Shown: one piece after another, positions 13,071-24,465 of the stretch
Layout of the letters: every line of letters starts with the position of its first letter
Position numbering within the stretch: the stretch's first letter is position 1
Assembly: GCA_021397835.1 (NCBI GenBank)
Contig: JAJFZO010000747.1
Span: 4,404,501 to 4,468,500, forward strand
DNA length: 64,000 nucleotides
Direction: 5' to 3'
Source of the DNA: Moringa oleifera
Lineage: Eukaryota; Streptophyta; Magnoliopsida; Brassicales; Moringaceae
Made by a program: the position numbers and the translations under genes
The notes under the pieces: model-generated
Database searches by the model: none
Seen by the model: only the letters and a program-made list of their open reading frames with translations
What the model was told of the DNA's origin: nothing

Positions 13071-16000
13071 GAGATGCATATAAATTTGGTTGTTGTTGCA
13101 TTTCAAATTTTGAAAAAGACATATACCTAAAATCAATAAACTTTTTATTTGTTTGTATTATTACTATATATGGATTATTAGATTAAAGAATTGTATGTCC
13201 CTACTAAAAAGTATTGGAATGATCGATATTATTGAAATCGGTTCTATGAAAGAGAGAGACCTAAATAATGGGTGTGAAGCTTTGTCATCAAAGAAGGCAT
13301 CTTCTTTAATTGTTGCTTAAGAGCATAATCACTTTTTCATATAAAGTTTGCATTATAATAAGTAGATAAATAAAGATATGGTTTAAAGCACTAAATTATA
13401 GTTAATTTAGTCACTAAACATTTTGTACTCAAGTCACTAAACTTCCAATATCTTATTTATTTTTGCTTTTGTTCAATAAAATACCTTTTTTTTTTTTTTT
13501 TGTATGTGTGTGTGACACCCCATTAAATTAATTGAAAATTTTTTATGTATCTTACTTACGAATTTAAATAACACGATATGGTTATATCAAATTTGTACTA
13601 AGAAAATAGTGTTGACCTCTACTTTAAATTTACATGTAAACGTTGTCCATATTGACATATTTTATAGTAATTTTTATTATAATTTTAAAATTTTTATTTA
13701 TATTAATATTTGCATATTGATCCATTAAATTATTTTCAGATTATTTAAAATTTAAAAACTAATCATAAATCATAAAATAAAAATAAGCATTGCCAAATTT
13801 GATTCTTAAATAATTGATAGGTAAATAATAAATGATAAAACAAGAAAAGAGTGACAATTAACACTATAACAAAAAATAATAATAAAGTAGTTACCTCATA
13901 AGAACACAAAAAATTAATAAGATGCATTTCATATAACAAACTTAATAGTACAAAAAATAGTTTTTAAAATTTTTTTATACAAAAGTGTCAAAAATATATA
14001 TTTGAAAAGAGTCATCATAATATATAATAGATAATTAATTAATTAATTAATTTACCCTAAGATATGTTCTCTTTGAATAATAACTTCCTAAGAATGATAT
14101 CACGGTACTTCTACCCAATTATTATTATTTTTTGTTCCACCCAATAAAATTTGTATTTTAATACATACATATGACATAAATCTACTAAACAAGTAATACC
14201 AAGGATTCTAGTAACTAATAATAAGTTGTCACATTGATATGCATGTTCAATATAAATCCATTTAATATTATAAGCACATGCCTCCAAATCTATTAAACCA
14301 CCATTACATTAACATTGATAACCTTTCATGCGTGCTATTAATAGTATTACATTTTCTCTATCACATGAACCCATACACTATGACACTTAATGGTGAACTT
14401 AAACCGATTTAATTAGGAACTAAATAATTAGTGTTTCTCTCCACTAGGTTATGCTTGTTGATGAATATAATATGCTAGCATGTGCTTGGATGCAAAGAAA
14501 ATTAGTTAATTGGACTTGATGCTTTAAAAAGAGTGATTTGGTTTATTATATTAAGTTAGATTAGAATTCAAATCATATGATTCTTATGTTTTTAATTAGA
14601 ATAAATTTTTCAAGTTTATTAATAAGCCACAATGCTTATTTTAAGATAAGAATCTTTTTATGTTAAAAATAATAATTAAAAAAACAAATTTAGTATGGAT
14701 TCTTTTAAGTAGATTTACAAGGAAAAAGAAAAATATTGCAATGCATATATTTCTTAAAGAAAATGAATCCATCAACTTTATGAAAAGTAATTTTTGATCT
14801 AACTGAAATACCAAAATAAATCTTAATATTATTTTTTCTATAATTCTCAAGAATTTATATTAAAAAATCAAATGTTACGTGATTTTTCAAACATAAGTCA
14901 TATTAGATTATCAAACAAATAAAAATTTATATTTGATTAATTAATAATTTTTAGAAATTTATGTAACTTTTATTTTTTTAATGACATCTCAGTTATTTAA
15001 TATATTTATAATATCATTTTTGCCTTTTTTTTGTTATATTATTTTAACTTACCTTTTTATATTGCAAATTTTGAGAATCTTTTAGATGTCACTTAATAAT
15101 GTTATTTGATATCCTATTGTAATAACTAAAAATTTAATAAACAATTAAATTTTATTAATAAAAATATATGAATTTTTCAAAGTCTTTATTGGTAGTTGTC
15201 TCTATTTAAGAATTTATCTCTGAAACTGATTTCTTTAAAAGAAATTCTTCGCCAACTTTTTTACCTAAAAATTGAAAAAATTTCCCAACTCTTTCCCTGA
15301 ACCAAAAAAAAAAAAAAAACCAAAAATTTTCACCAACCATAAAGAGAAAAAAGTGAAAAAAATTTACCAAATTTTTTAAAAGATTAAATTAATTGCAATA
15401 GAGGCATGCTCAAGACTATGAGAAACCACATGGACCCTTCTGTAAAGTTTTATTTTATTTTATTTTTGGTACTTTGTGGACAAATTCCCCAGTTAGGTTA
15501 AGGGTTTAATTACTTGAATTTGAAGTCTTAAAAAGTCTTTCTATAAAGTCAACTTATTAATGAGATTGTTTGGACCGCCTTTTAATTTATATTTTAACAC
15601 TCCTTGTTTTACTACAATCTCCTCATTGAAACAAACAAGTCCTACTAATTTTTTAAAATAAAAAAAAAAAATCTTCTATTCTTTAATTATCACCTCATGA
15701 CTTTGCCAATCTCTCTTGAAAAGAAAATTTTCCCCAAGTTGTTAATATAATAATTAAAAGATCTTGTCCGTCATAATGTATAATTTAATCATAATTAAGA
15801 TAAATTTAAAATTTAAAATTTTGAAACATTAATTTTTCAAAAATCTCGTTAACTAACTTGTTTTTTCCCCTTAATTTGCACCTTTATTTTTGTACCTTAG
15901 TGTTACAATGATATTTTTTTTTAAAAAAATCATTATATCATGTGTGATTGTTATCCTATTGAAGCACATAGTGAAGGATATCCTTAATTGAAATAGAACA

Positions 16001-16120
16001 AAATATAAAAGTGCCAACAAATTATTGTAACATTGAAATTAAATTTAGCTAGCGAACTTATAACATAGATTGAAGATTTATATAATTTGAAATCGAGCAA
16101 CAATTAAAACTACCCACAAA
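13071..16120. repeat. Tandem array unit 3 (truncated, about 3 kb)
   Basis: The third unit begins 'acatgagatgcatataaatt' and carries the 'gggtgtgaagctttgtcatc' block at about 13270, 'acatgcctccaaatctatta' at about 14277, 'gagaaaccacatggac' at about 15420, 'ctacaatctcctcattga' at about 15611 and a decayed copy of the 11.5 kb ORF segment at about 15960-16130. The array then ends: sequence right of about 16.14 kb no longer matches. The second half of the unit, present in unit 1, is missing. Confidence 0.7.
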
Positions 16121-16285
16121 TAATTTTGAGCATTGAAATAGAACTTAATTAGTGATGTTATCCCCATTGTTGTCATTATCATCCGTATAATGGTATTAGC
16201 CCCTATTAGTATGGTATGATTTTGGCTTCATTGGGTTCAATGAATTTGTTAAAGAAAGATAAACAATATTCCAATTACAATATCA

Positions 16286-16319
16286 CCCCCCCCCCCCCCC
16301 CCCAAAAAAAAAAAAAAAA
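16286..16319. repeat. Poly-C / poly-A junction (C18-A16)
   Basis: Eighteen C followed by sixteen A, then a further interrupted A-rich stretch. It has the same architecture as the C17-A8 tract at 9269 but lies just right of the array. On the minus strand it is a G18 run. Confidence 0.9.
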
Positions 16320-17063
16320 CACACCAAAAAAAAAATCCAAGTATCAAACAATTTATCATTATTCTTATTTTTTTTTTGTTTACTTTTTGAGGTTTTTTAA
16401 GTGAAGTAGGCTTAGGGTTGGGAAAATGAATTTTATGTAATAAATTTACCTTCTTGTATTGTATCTTTAGATGAGTGAACCAAAGGGAGTTGAGATTAGA
16501 AGTAAGGTCATGCGGCAACTTGGACTGACTGGTGGATCAATTATGCAGAATTGATCTTACCCAACTTGAAAATTCCACGAAACCAACCTAAAATTGGTCA
16601 AATTTGAACAAACGAAGTGAATTTTATAATGCCCATTTGAATTCAAGCTAGGGTCTAAAATGCCAACGGCCTCCAAACTTTTTTTAATTGGTGCGCATGG
16701 TTGGTTGGTGGAAGCTTGTTAAATGATCAAATAATGCTATTTCTTATGATATAATTTTTGTTTAATATTTGAAAGATGAACATTTGTTTTTATAATGTCT
16801 CAAAAAAAAAAAAACATTTGTTTTTATAAAGTAAAGCATTCAGCATTTTATGCATGTTCTTAACGTAAGCATGGATGAACTCGTGTAGCCCAATTCCCAT
16901 TATCTAGAGAGCCCATTATAGCCCATGAGCAGTCCATCAAATGGGATTGAAGTGCTAACAAGTAGCTCAGCCCAAGCCTGTGCAATTGTTAGATTGATAA
17001 ATTTGGAGGCCTACAGGCTTTCAGTCTTTATGGACTAATTAAAAAGAAAAAACAGACGTGTTT
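16320..17063. other. Intergenic stretch with GCCCA motifs
   Basis: No coding frame is recognised. Several 'gcccat/gcccaa' motifs at about 16890-16980 resemble plant site II (TGGGCY) elements, but no gene start follows that I can identify apart from the nearby tRNA gene. Confidence 0.4.
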
Positions 17064-17070
17064 GTTGAGA

Positions 17071-17103
<33 letters not shown>

Positions 17104-17143
17104 ACCTTAATCTGGCGCCTTAGACCAACTCGGCCATCTCAAC
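17064..17143 (-). tRNA. tRNA-Leu (anticodon AAG)
   Basis: On the minus strand an 80-nt class II tRNA can be folded by eye. The 7-bp acceptor stem is GTTGAGA with TCTCAAC. The D arm closes GCC with GGC. The anticodon stem CCAGA/TCTGG encloses the loop TTAAGGT, with AAG at positions 34-36. The variable arm is 11 nt, as expected for leucine tRNAs. The T arm is GTGGG-TTCAAAT-CCCAC. There is no intron, and no genomic CCA end, as is normal in eukaryotes. The AAG anticodon, modified to inosine, would read CUU/CUC codons. A T6 run just past the 3' end (17047-17052 on plus) is a good RNA polymerase III terminator. Confidence 0.97.
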
Positions 17144-19412
17144 CATCTTCTCTTTTCTGTTAATTTATTTTATTTATCTTAAGTCTGTTTCAGAAAGTCA
17201 GTATTCACACTTTCCCTGCACTAGATCATAAATAATTTTTTTTTAAAAAAAGATAACATATAAAAACGTAATAAAGTGGATATTTTTTTATATTAACATA
17301 ATAAATTATAAATTAATATTTTTTATCGTTCTATAAAAAAATTCATATCCTCTTTGGCCACCCAATTCTGAGTGATTTTAGAGTGAAATCCAATGTGTGC
17401 CCTAGTTAGTGATGCCAATGACCCAACACAAAATCAGAAAGACGTACTTTAAGTTTCTATAGGGCAAACACTGGCATGACCAATCAACATCTCCATCCCA
17501 CCAAGACAATCCTTAATCACCAACAACCAGAACCAACAATATACAAGCTTGCATGCTGGCTCTGATGAGGCAAAAAGTTTGAGGTTCAAATCAAAATTAT
17601 GGCAACAGGCCCCTGGTTGGTAACAGATGTTGCCATCTCAGAGCAAGTGGGTGGTGCAGCTATTCATGAAAAATTGAACTAGGGTTAGATTCATTAGATG
17701 CATGTTATAAAGCATTCTTTACTCTCTGCAGGTTAATTTAACCAATTAATTTGGTGAATAGAGATGCAACTGAAGAAATAGTGCTATAAGGATGAAGAGT
17801 TTTACACCATATGCACCTCAAAGAATTTAAAATTTTTAAAAAGTAGGTTAATTTTTTATTCAACATGTTAACTCAAAATTCTGACTTGTGATAATAAATC
17901 AGACAAAAATTTAATTTAATATCTAAGTTTTAATCAATATTAATATACCGATGTCTAATCTACCTTTTATATAAGATTTTAATATACCTTTATTAATTGT
18001 GCAATTGTTTGAGAAAAAAAAACCCTCTTACTACCAAAATTAAAGCTAATGGCATCATCCACTCCTAAATTAGGTTTAAGGGTTTTGCGGGTTTGACAAT
18101 ATCTTTTTAATAAAAAGTCTCTGAGATTAAGGTGTAGTATATACTAGGCAATTATCAGTTTCAAACCAAAAGTATGCCAAAGATAAAGCCTGTGCATGGG
18201 GAAAAGGAGGCTCCCATATAAAGTGCTGCACCTCTTTATATAGCTTTAAAGGAAGAAAAAGGGCCAAAAAAGCATCAAACGATTGAGGAGAAAGAGGAGA
18301 GCCAGAGGCACCAAAAAAAAGCAATTGGGTTTGCTGGTATGCAAATATCTTTTTCTTTTGCCAAGGAAAAGAGGCAATGTTTGGTGGAAATATGGATGCT
18401 TTGAAGTTGGAGCTTAGGGTATATTCTCCATTGAATGAAGTAATTTTGACAAAAGGGTCTAAAAGCTGCAAAGGTAAAAGCCAATCGAGGTGAAGCACCA
18501 CCACATTCTTTATCTTTGATCAAGTGGTTCACTTAGCTACAACATGATTCGCATTTTGCTTACCATTAATTACCATATGATTTACATTAGGGAGTCAAAA
18601 ATACACTAATAAAACCAAAATCCATACCTAATGGAGCATTAGATATCTGTTTTTCTCTAAAATAGTATTCTCAATTCTTGTTTATATTTCCATTTACTCA
18701 ATTTATTCTTTATATAAATTATATTTAAACATGCAAAATATTCATATTATATAAATTTAAACTCAACCTCAAGTTAAATGGAATTCAAATATAATTCAAA
18801 CTTACACCTAGAAGAGTAATTAAATTTACTTTTAAAAATATATAAATGAATATAAGCAGAGTCACCATATAACTATTTAAGCAGGTTTATGAAAACAAAA
18901 ACGGAAATCAACGTATAAATGAAAGAAATTGGTCCCTACCTTACTTTCATTAAATGAAGAACGTAACGATATTAAAGATTGTACATCTTTAATTTACATT
19001 TCTGGTTGATAGAAGTCAAAGTTCCTAATTAAAGATCAAAACCTATCAATATCATGTTAGTCCACCCATCTGCCTATGATGTGACAAACTGTAAGTCAAA
19101 TTATTTCATGTACATATTGACTCTAGTAAATGAAGAGCTTAACCTAAAGCATGTAGAACAGTGACTTGGCTTCTTCAGAATTCACCATATAGTGTCCAAT
19201 TCATTTCATGTAGGCCGTTATCAAATAAGTTCAAGGAGAAAAACCACAACAATATGAGGAAAAAAAAATTGCATGCCTTGTAAAATAACTTGTCAATAAT
19301 TAAATAGAGATAGAAGAACGAGGGCAAAAATTTAGACCAATAATGAATACCCACCTACAACCAGAACTATGCGTTTAGCATCGATATGCTAAGAAAGGAT
19401 GGGATAAGATCA
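17144..19412. other. Intergenic stretch without recognised gene
   Basis: Two overlapping minus-strand frames of 125 and 85 codons lie at 18127-18532, but neither resembles a known protein. The plus strand there has TATA-like sequences at about 18214 and 18231. I see no splice pattern, domain or RNA gene that I can support. Confidence 0.4.
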
Positions 19413-19510
19413 TTACCAATCTGTGCTCCGGAAAGTAGTACCTCCAAGGAAATCGATGAGGGAGTCAAACAAGAGATGGGTCTGGTCTGCAATAATACCA
19501 CTGAAATTGT
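19413..19510 (-). pseudogene. Possible coding fragment or exon, unidentified
   Basis: On the minus strand an open stretch beginning right after a good acceptor-like 'acgttcccag' reads DNFSGIIADQTHLLFDSL and continues IDFLGGTTFRSTDW to a TAA at 19413. A donor-like 'gattg|gtaatg' overlaps that stop. Base composition is clearly less AT-rich than the surroundings, as in coding DNA. I cannot assign it to a family and found no matching neighbouring exons. It may be a gene fragment or transposon-captured exon. Confidence 0.3.
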
Positions 19511-20459
19511 CTGGGAACGTGGGGTCAACACAACAAATTAAAAACAAGAAATAACCAAAGTAGAATATGCATGATATACAAAGGAGGTGGCCCTAAGCCT
19601 AAGTGATATGATAGAATCTTTGAAATATGGGAGCAACAATGCTTGGCAAAATAAGAAAAAGAAGAGACAGAGAATAATGCTTCAGGATGGTGCATTTGTA
19701 TACATCTGTAGGAGCTTCATTGCTTCAGTTTGTTTAGGGTAATCACTTTCTTTTTGTGCAAACAAGCAAAGGAAACTACAAGCTTCACTAAGAGACTACA
19801 GCCGTATAACCTCATAATTATGTAATACCCTCATATTGGACCAAATGCATCCTTTGAAAGAAGGAGATGACATTTTCATTTTCCAATGCCAGTATCACTT
19901 AAACAAAGATGTAAAGTCTTCTCAATCTCTATTTGCAAAGTTGTGTCATGCTTCCCAATCACATTTGTCTGGGAATAGCAGACATAGTCTTTCAAATACA
20001 TCAGCTCATTTATCCTTATCAAAAACATTATTATATATATATATCAGACTCAATTATCAAGGGAATTATCATGTGGTAAACATATGTGTTCAGAGAATCC
20101 AACCCTAACCTTTCCTTTCTCTTTGAGAATTTTTTAGTCTTCTTGCTGGCATGAAAGATTCAAATCTTCCGAAAGAGAAGCATGATCTCCTATGAATTTT
20201 AAAATAACCCATTAGCTATTCAAGAGATGACAAACACACATTGATAAACTCCAAATTGCCACTCCACCATTGTCAATGAAATTGCATCGATCCTTTTTGA
20301 TGCAAATAGAATAATTTATTGCCCAATGCCTGTATCCTCCACTGATTCACTCTATACATAAAAAACTCACGCATTTGAAACAGTCGGGAAACACCCATAA
20401 TCTTGACCTAGCACAAGAGGAAAAGCATGAATAAGAACAATTATATAACCAGACATATG

Positions 20460-20760
20460 CCGATGTCGAGTGTGTGTGATGTGTTGAGTGATTACGTGTC
20501 GACGTGTTAGAGAGAGAATTTGGTGTGGTATCAGAGATATCGGAAGAGTGCTTTAAAAAGACTCAAGTGGTCTTGCCACTCAAATGGGTTGCTTACATGT
20601 AGGAAGCAATTTTGAGTCTAAAAGGTTTACCAAGTGCTGTGGGATGTCTTGCTTTAAGGACCAAAAGAATGCTTAGGTCTTTTCATAGGGAAACTAGACA
20701 CCCACGATCTTGGCACGTGTCAAGACAGAGTGTGACAGGTAAAACATGTGATGATGGACA
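20460..20760 (+). mobile_element. LTR-retrotransposon 5' leader remnant
   Basis: TGGTATCAGAG at 20526-20536 matches the primer-binding site used by most plant LTR retrotransposons, complementary to the 3' end of initiator tRNA-Met. The flanking sequence ('agagagagaatttggtg' before; 'ggttgcttacatgtagg' and 'cacgtgtcaagacag' after) has the look of an LTR end and untranslated leader. No gag or pol follows: only about 300 bp are recognisable before the PSK promoter begins. Confidence 0.4.
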
Positions 20761-20784
20761 ACAGCTGTCAGCATGTCTAAAAGG

Positions 20785-20805
20785 TTGACTTGTTGACACT
20801 GTCAA
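20785..20805. promoter_or_regulatory. Cluster of three W-box cores
   Basis: TTGAC occurs at 20785-20789 and 20793-20797, and its complement GTCAA at 20801-20805. These are the core sites of WRKY transcription factors. The cluster lies about 320 bp upstream of the PSK TATA box, at the edge of the retrotransposon leader remnant. Binding is inferred only from the motif. Confidence 0.4.
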
Positions 20806-20883
20806 CAACTATTACATTGATTTTTGGAGTCTTCCAACATTGCCAGGACCACTAAGCCAGATACTGACCTTGGCTAGAACTCC

Positions 20884-20938
20884 CTCTCTTTGTTTCTCTC
20901 TTTCCTCTCTCTTTCTCTCCCTCTCTCTCTCACACACG
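20884..20938. repeat. CT-rich microsatellite in the PSK promoter
   Basis: An imperfect (CT)n stretch passes into 'cacacacgcac'. It lies about 180-230 bp upstream of the PSK TATA box. CT/GA repeats are known binding sites for plant BPC (GAGA-binding) proteins. Confidence 0.75.
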
Positions 20939-21109
20939 CACAAGCGCACAGACTTACACACAGGCACATCAAATGTAGATGTTGTCACACAAGCGTGGAG
21001 TGTAGTGAAATTTGTGGTGTAAGACCCACTCTGAGGGTCTGAGGTACTCTTAACCTCCCTTCTGTGGGGAACTTCCATGTGACTTAGAGTGGTTCTCTTT
21101 CTTTGCATG

Positions 21110-21180
21110 TATTTATAATCCATCATCTGCTCCTTCCACTGTCCAACTCCCAACCCCACCTTCCTCTTTCTCTCTCTCTC
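21110..21180 (+). promoter_or_regulatory. PSK core promoter and leader
   Basis: A TATA-like 'tatttataatc' lies at 21110-21120, roughly 80-90 bp upstream of the start codon, so transcription would begin at about 21145. A pyrimidine-rich (CT)n leader at 21164-21180 precedes the ATG at 21198. Confidence 0.55.
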
Positions 21181-21197
21181 ATGTGTTAGTTGAAATC

Positions 21198-21652
21198 ATG
21201 AAGCAAAGCTTCTCTTTAATTGCTCTTCTTCTCTTCTTTCTCATTTTCTCCTCAAGTTTGTCAGCCCATGTCGTGGCACCCAAAGAAGGTAAACTGGTTC
21301 TCCTTGCTCTTCTTCTTCTTCTCTCAAGTTGACTGAAAAATAAAATTTGGCATCTTTTGCAGGAGAAGAAGAGATGAAGCTCAGTGAGATCACTACTAGG
21401 GAGTCTGCTGTACTGATGGAAGCCAGTGAATCTATGAATGTATGCTTCTCCTACTTCTTTTTGCTACTTGGAACTATATCCTGCAATACTAACCAAAAAC
21501 TGATATCTAATAGTTTGTTTACTGTTTGGAATAATTTACAGCAGTTAATGGGATTGGAATTATGTGAAAATGGAGATGATGAATGTTTCAAGAGAAGAAT
21601 AACAGCAGAGGCCCACTTGGACTACATTTACACCCAGCACCATAAGCCTTGA
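21198..21652 (+). CDS. PSK: Phytosulfokine (PSK) precursor, three exons
   Basis: This encodes a preproprotein that yields phytosulfokine, a disulfated pentapeptide growth and defence signal perceived by PSKR-type LRR receptor kinases. Predicted coding exons are 21198-21288, 21363-21439 and 21542-21652, all with GT-AG introns, giving 92 aa. Residues 1-23 form a hydrophobic signal peptide ending SSLSA. An acidic spacer follows ([20 protein letters not shown]). The C-terminal PSK domain has the conserved Cys pair ([14 protein letters not shown]) and the hormone YIYTQ at residues 84-88, preceded by Asp as needed for tyrosyl sulfation by TPST; it ends HHKP. Start choice: the first ATG after the leader, directly followed by the signal peptide. 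Intron 2 (102 nt) is a multiple of three and stop-free, so a retained form would stay in frame. Family assignment is firm; the paralogue number is not determined. Confidence 0.95.
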
Positions 21653-24465
21653 GACTTCTACTCCAAACACTGGAAGCTCTTAGGCCTCGCCTTCATTTCA
21701 ACTTAAACAATAACCCTAAGATGTACTGTGGATTATGATCCATAAAGTTCTGGCAACTATCACCTTTTCAACCCACTAGAATACGTTTTAGGTTTCTTCT
21801 GTTCCTCTATGTGATATAATGTAATTGTTATAGCTAAGTGCAGCACTAACTAGTTCCATGTGTACCTCTTGTTTCTCTTGTGTAAAGAGTTAGCTTATAT
21901 GTTGGTATTATGGGAATTACAAGAACCTCTCTCTGCAAGGACAAAAGAGTTTGAACCCAATATTTCTCTTGAAACAGAGAAAGAATGAGATGAACAGCAA
22001 GGGAAAGTGTAGGAGCCAAAATAAATAGTGCCAATAAAAGAAACAACATTGTTAGGTTTAAAGCAATTTAAACAATTTAATGGACAGTTAGTTGGGAAGT
22101 TGTGCTAGTGAATTTAGTGACAGATATTCATTGATTCAACAGCATTTATCCTCATCAGTTGGAAGTTCTACTTTGGGAATCAGTTGTTTAACTCTAGAAC
22201 TTACAGGCACATTAATTTCATCTTTCTAACATTTTCATTTTGACCTGAAATTGTTCAGTTTTCTGCATATATACAGTATACTAGTTCAGGGCTCAAATGA
22301 CATGTGATCTCTAGTTTTCAATACTGAGGATATCGAGCAAGGCAGGAAAAAGGGGAAAAGAGCCGAGCATGGGTCTGATAACAAAGTTTGATATTATGGG
22401 TTTTTGTTGTTCAGAGATTTTCTTTTTCTGGGGTGAAATATAGGTGCTATTTTGATGTTACATAAGTAGGTAACCTTTTACACTTAGTACGCCCTCCACA
22501 GCCCCACCAGGAAAAGAAGGAAAATAAAAAAAATATAAAACCGCATCCATGAGTTGAAGAGGACTGAATAGCTGAAAACATCTTCATGGCCTTTGGGGGC
22601 AAAGGAAAGAAGGAGGAAAAATAATAAATAAAATTATAGGGACATGATCTTTGATCTGTTTCATTTTTGTCTAATACTTTCTGGCCATAGACACATATCT
22701 ACAATAAATTTAAAACTAAGAAATATCTCTGTCTTCTATGAAGTTCTGATTTTTTCTCTAGTAATTACAAATTCATCTAGGATAAAAGCTTTGATGATTT
22801 AGAGCTTTTATCAAAGAGCAGAATGCTACATATGTTAGCTTCCCAATATTGCTGCCTACTTGTAAGAGGACAAACTAAGTACTATTTAAGGATGACATGA
22901 GGGGTTTAGTTCCATATTTGATGTTGTTCCATCTTTGGATGAGGTATTTCTTTTCATCCACTGATTGATATTAGATGTAGTTAACTGTTCTGCATTTTTC
23001 TTTATTTGTTTTCGGGCTGGATGATAGATGACAAAGTAAATAAGATTCATGGAAGGATAACTTATCTGGATATGAAACCTCTTTACCATAGCATCCTCTT
23101 TCATATCCCACCACCTATCCAGTGACGCTGCTGACCAGCATCATGCACTTCCAATTAGTCTCAAGACCCGTGAAGTCCCCACTATCCAATGGGGTTCCAG
23201 AAATCAATAATCAACCACAGGAAAGCAATGGTTTCTCACATAAAACCAAAGGCCATTGACCAACAGGTCATAAATGAACCTCACTGTTTCCAATACCTCT
23301 GGATAGAAGAGCAGTTTGTGGAAACTGACTGATGATTATGTGAGTCCTCCTAGAAAAAAGATCGAACAAGCAGATAATAAACAGCAGCGAACTTGACAGG
23401 CAGAAGAAAAAGTAAAAGAACCTGAGGGCAACTTCTTTGACAACTTTTTGAGTAATTCCACAAGAAGAAATAGATTTCTAACAGAGTACAAGATAAAGAA
23501 ACAGGATTTAACCTGAAGGAAGGAGGAAAAGAAGAACAAGCTGAGAGCAACCTGTTTAACTAACAAGAGCTATTAACATGATAAACCCATCTCTGTAGTA
23601 TTGATTATGGCGGAGTCCAAATTTTTTACATGACAATAAAAAAATGGAATAACTAATACCCTCATCAATTAAATGGGACCCTGCCCCTCTCCTTTTTATT
23701 TGCCCCTTAACCACCGATAAACACAAAAAGAAGAAGAGAACCTCATAAGGTCTTTGTTAGACAGGCCAATTTGGTACGTAACGCACCATTTAAATCATTT
23801 GAAAGAAATAGCAATAAGTGTTGGCGCAAATTACATGTAATGAGTAGCAAAGTATGCGGTGTCGTGGTGAGGTAACAAAGAAAGTGTTATCGGTGACTGC
23901 TTCAGATAGGAGGGATTACACTTCAATATAAACTCCATGTAGCTCCATGGGCTATTTTTACCCACCCACCAAAATACTTCAACTTAAGAGGAAGAATGAA
24001 AACTAACAATGATAATCATAAATCTTGCTCATTGCTTCTCCAAAGAGGGTAAAAGCACTTCTGTTGAAATAGTCCCATTTTGTTTGTTAGTAATTGAGTC
24101 ATAGGTCAATTATACTTCTATAACATCCTTTTCTTTTCAAAGAAAGATCCAGATAATATACCAGAAGTGAGATCCAGAAATCTTTTTAATCTTTCAGATT
24201 GATCAAAACGTGAATAACCTACAAAGAGAACAAAAAAAAAAAAGGAAAGGGAAAAGAGACAACATTGCCCTCACATCAGGAACCGATGGATCAAATCTCG
24301 ATGACTCAGAATCCACTAGTTCAAACCCCACCCCACCCCCTGCACTGAGTTTCCAATTCTCAATCATCAATAGCAAGAAGATACCAATTTAATCTCCAAG
24401 CGCAAAGGGACAATGGTTATTTGTAGACCAGGGTCTGCACAGCTTGATTAGAAAGCCATATCTTC
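21653..24465. other. Intergenic stretch right of PSK
   Basis: The PSK 3' UTR occupies the first 150-200 bp or so. The rest shows no recognisable gene. Minus-strand frames of 66-76 codons at about 22.9-23.1 and 23.3-23.6 kb have low-complexity or hydrophobic content and no family resemblance. Confidence 0.4.

Noticed and set aside
16216..16518. ORFs on both strands across the C18-A16 tract (poly-Pro/Lys and poly-Gly/Phe)
   Set aside because: The frames are open only because of homopolymers; no domain or splice context.
18127..18532. Minus-strand ORFs of 125 and 85 codons
   Set aside because: They overlap in different frames, resemble no protein and contain no start context or domain. A weak inverted repeat (GTGCTGCACCTC against GAGGTGAAGCAC, about 18221 and 18487) and a partial resemblance to a plant miRNA (miR408) were considered, but no precursor hairpin could be built.
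20812..21159. 115-codon minus-strand ORF in the PSK promoter, and the plus ORF at 20840-21022
   Set aside because: Both are created by the CT/CA-rich microsatellite (runs of Arg-Glu or Leu-Ser) and lie upstream of the PSK start.
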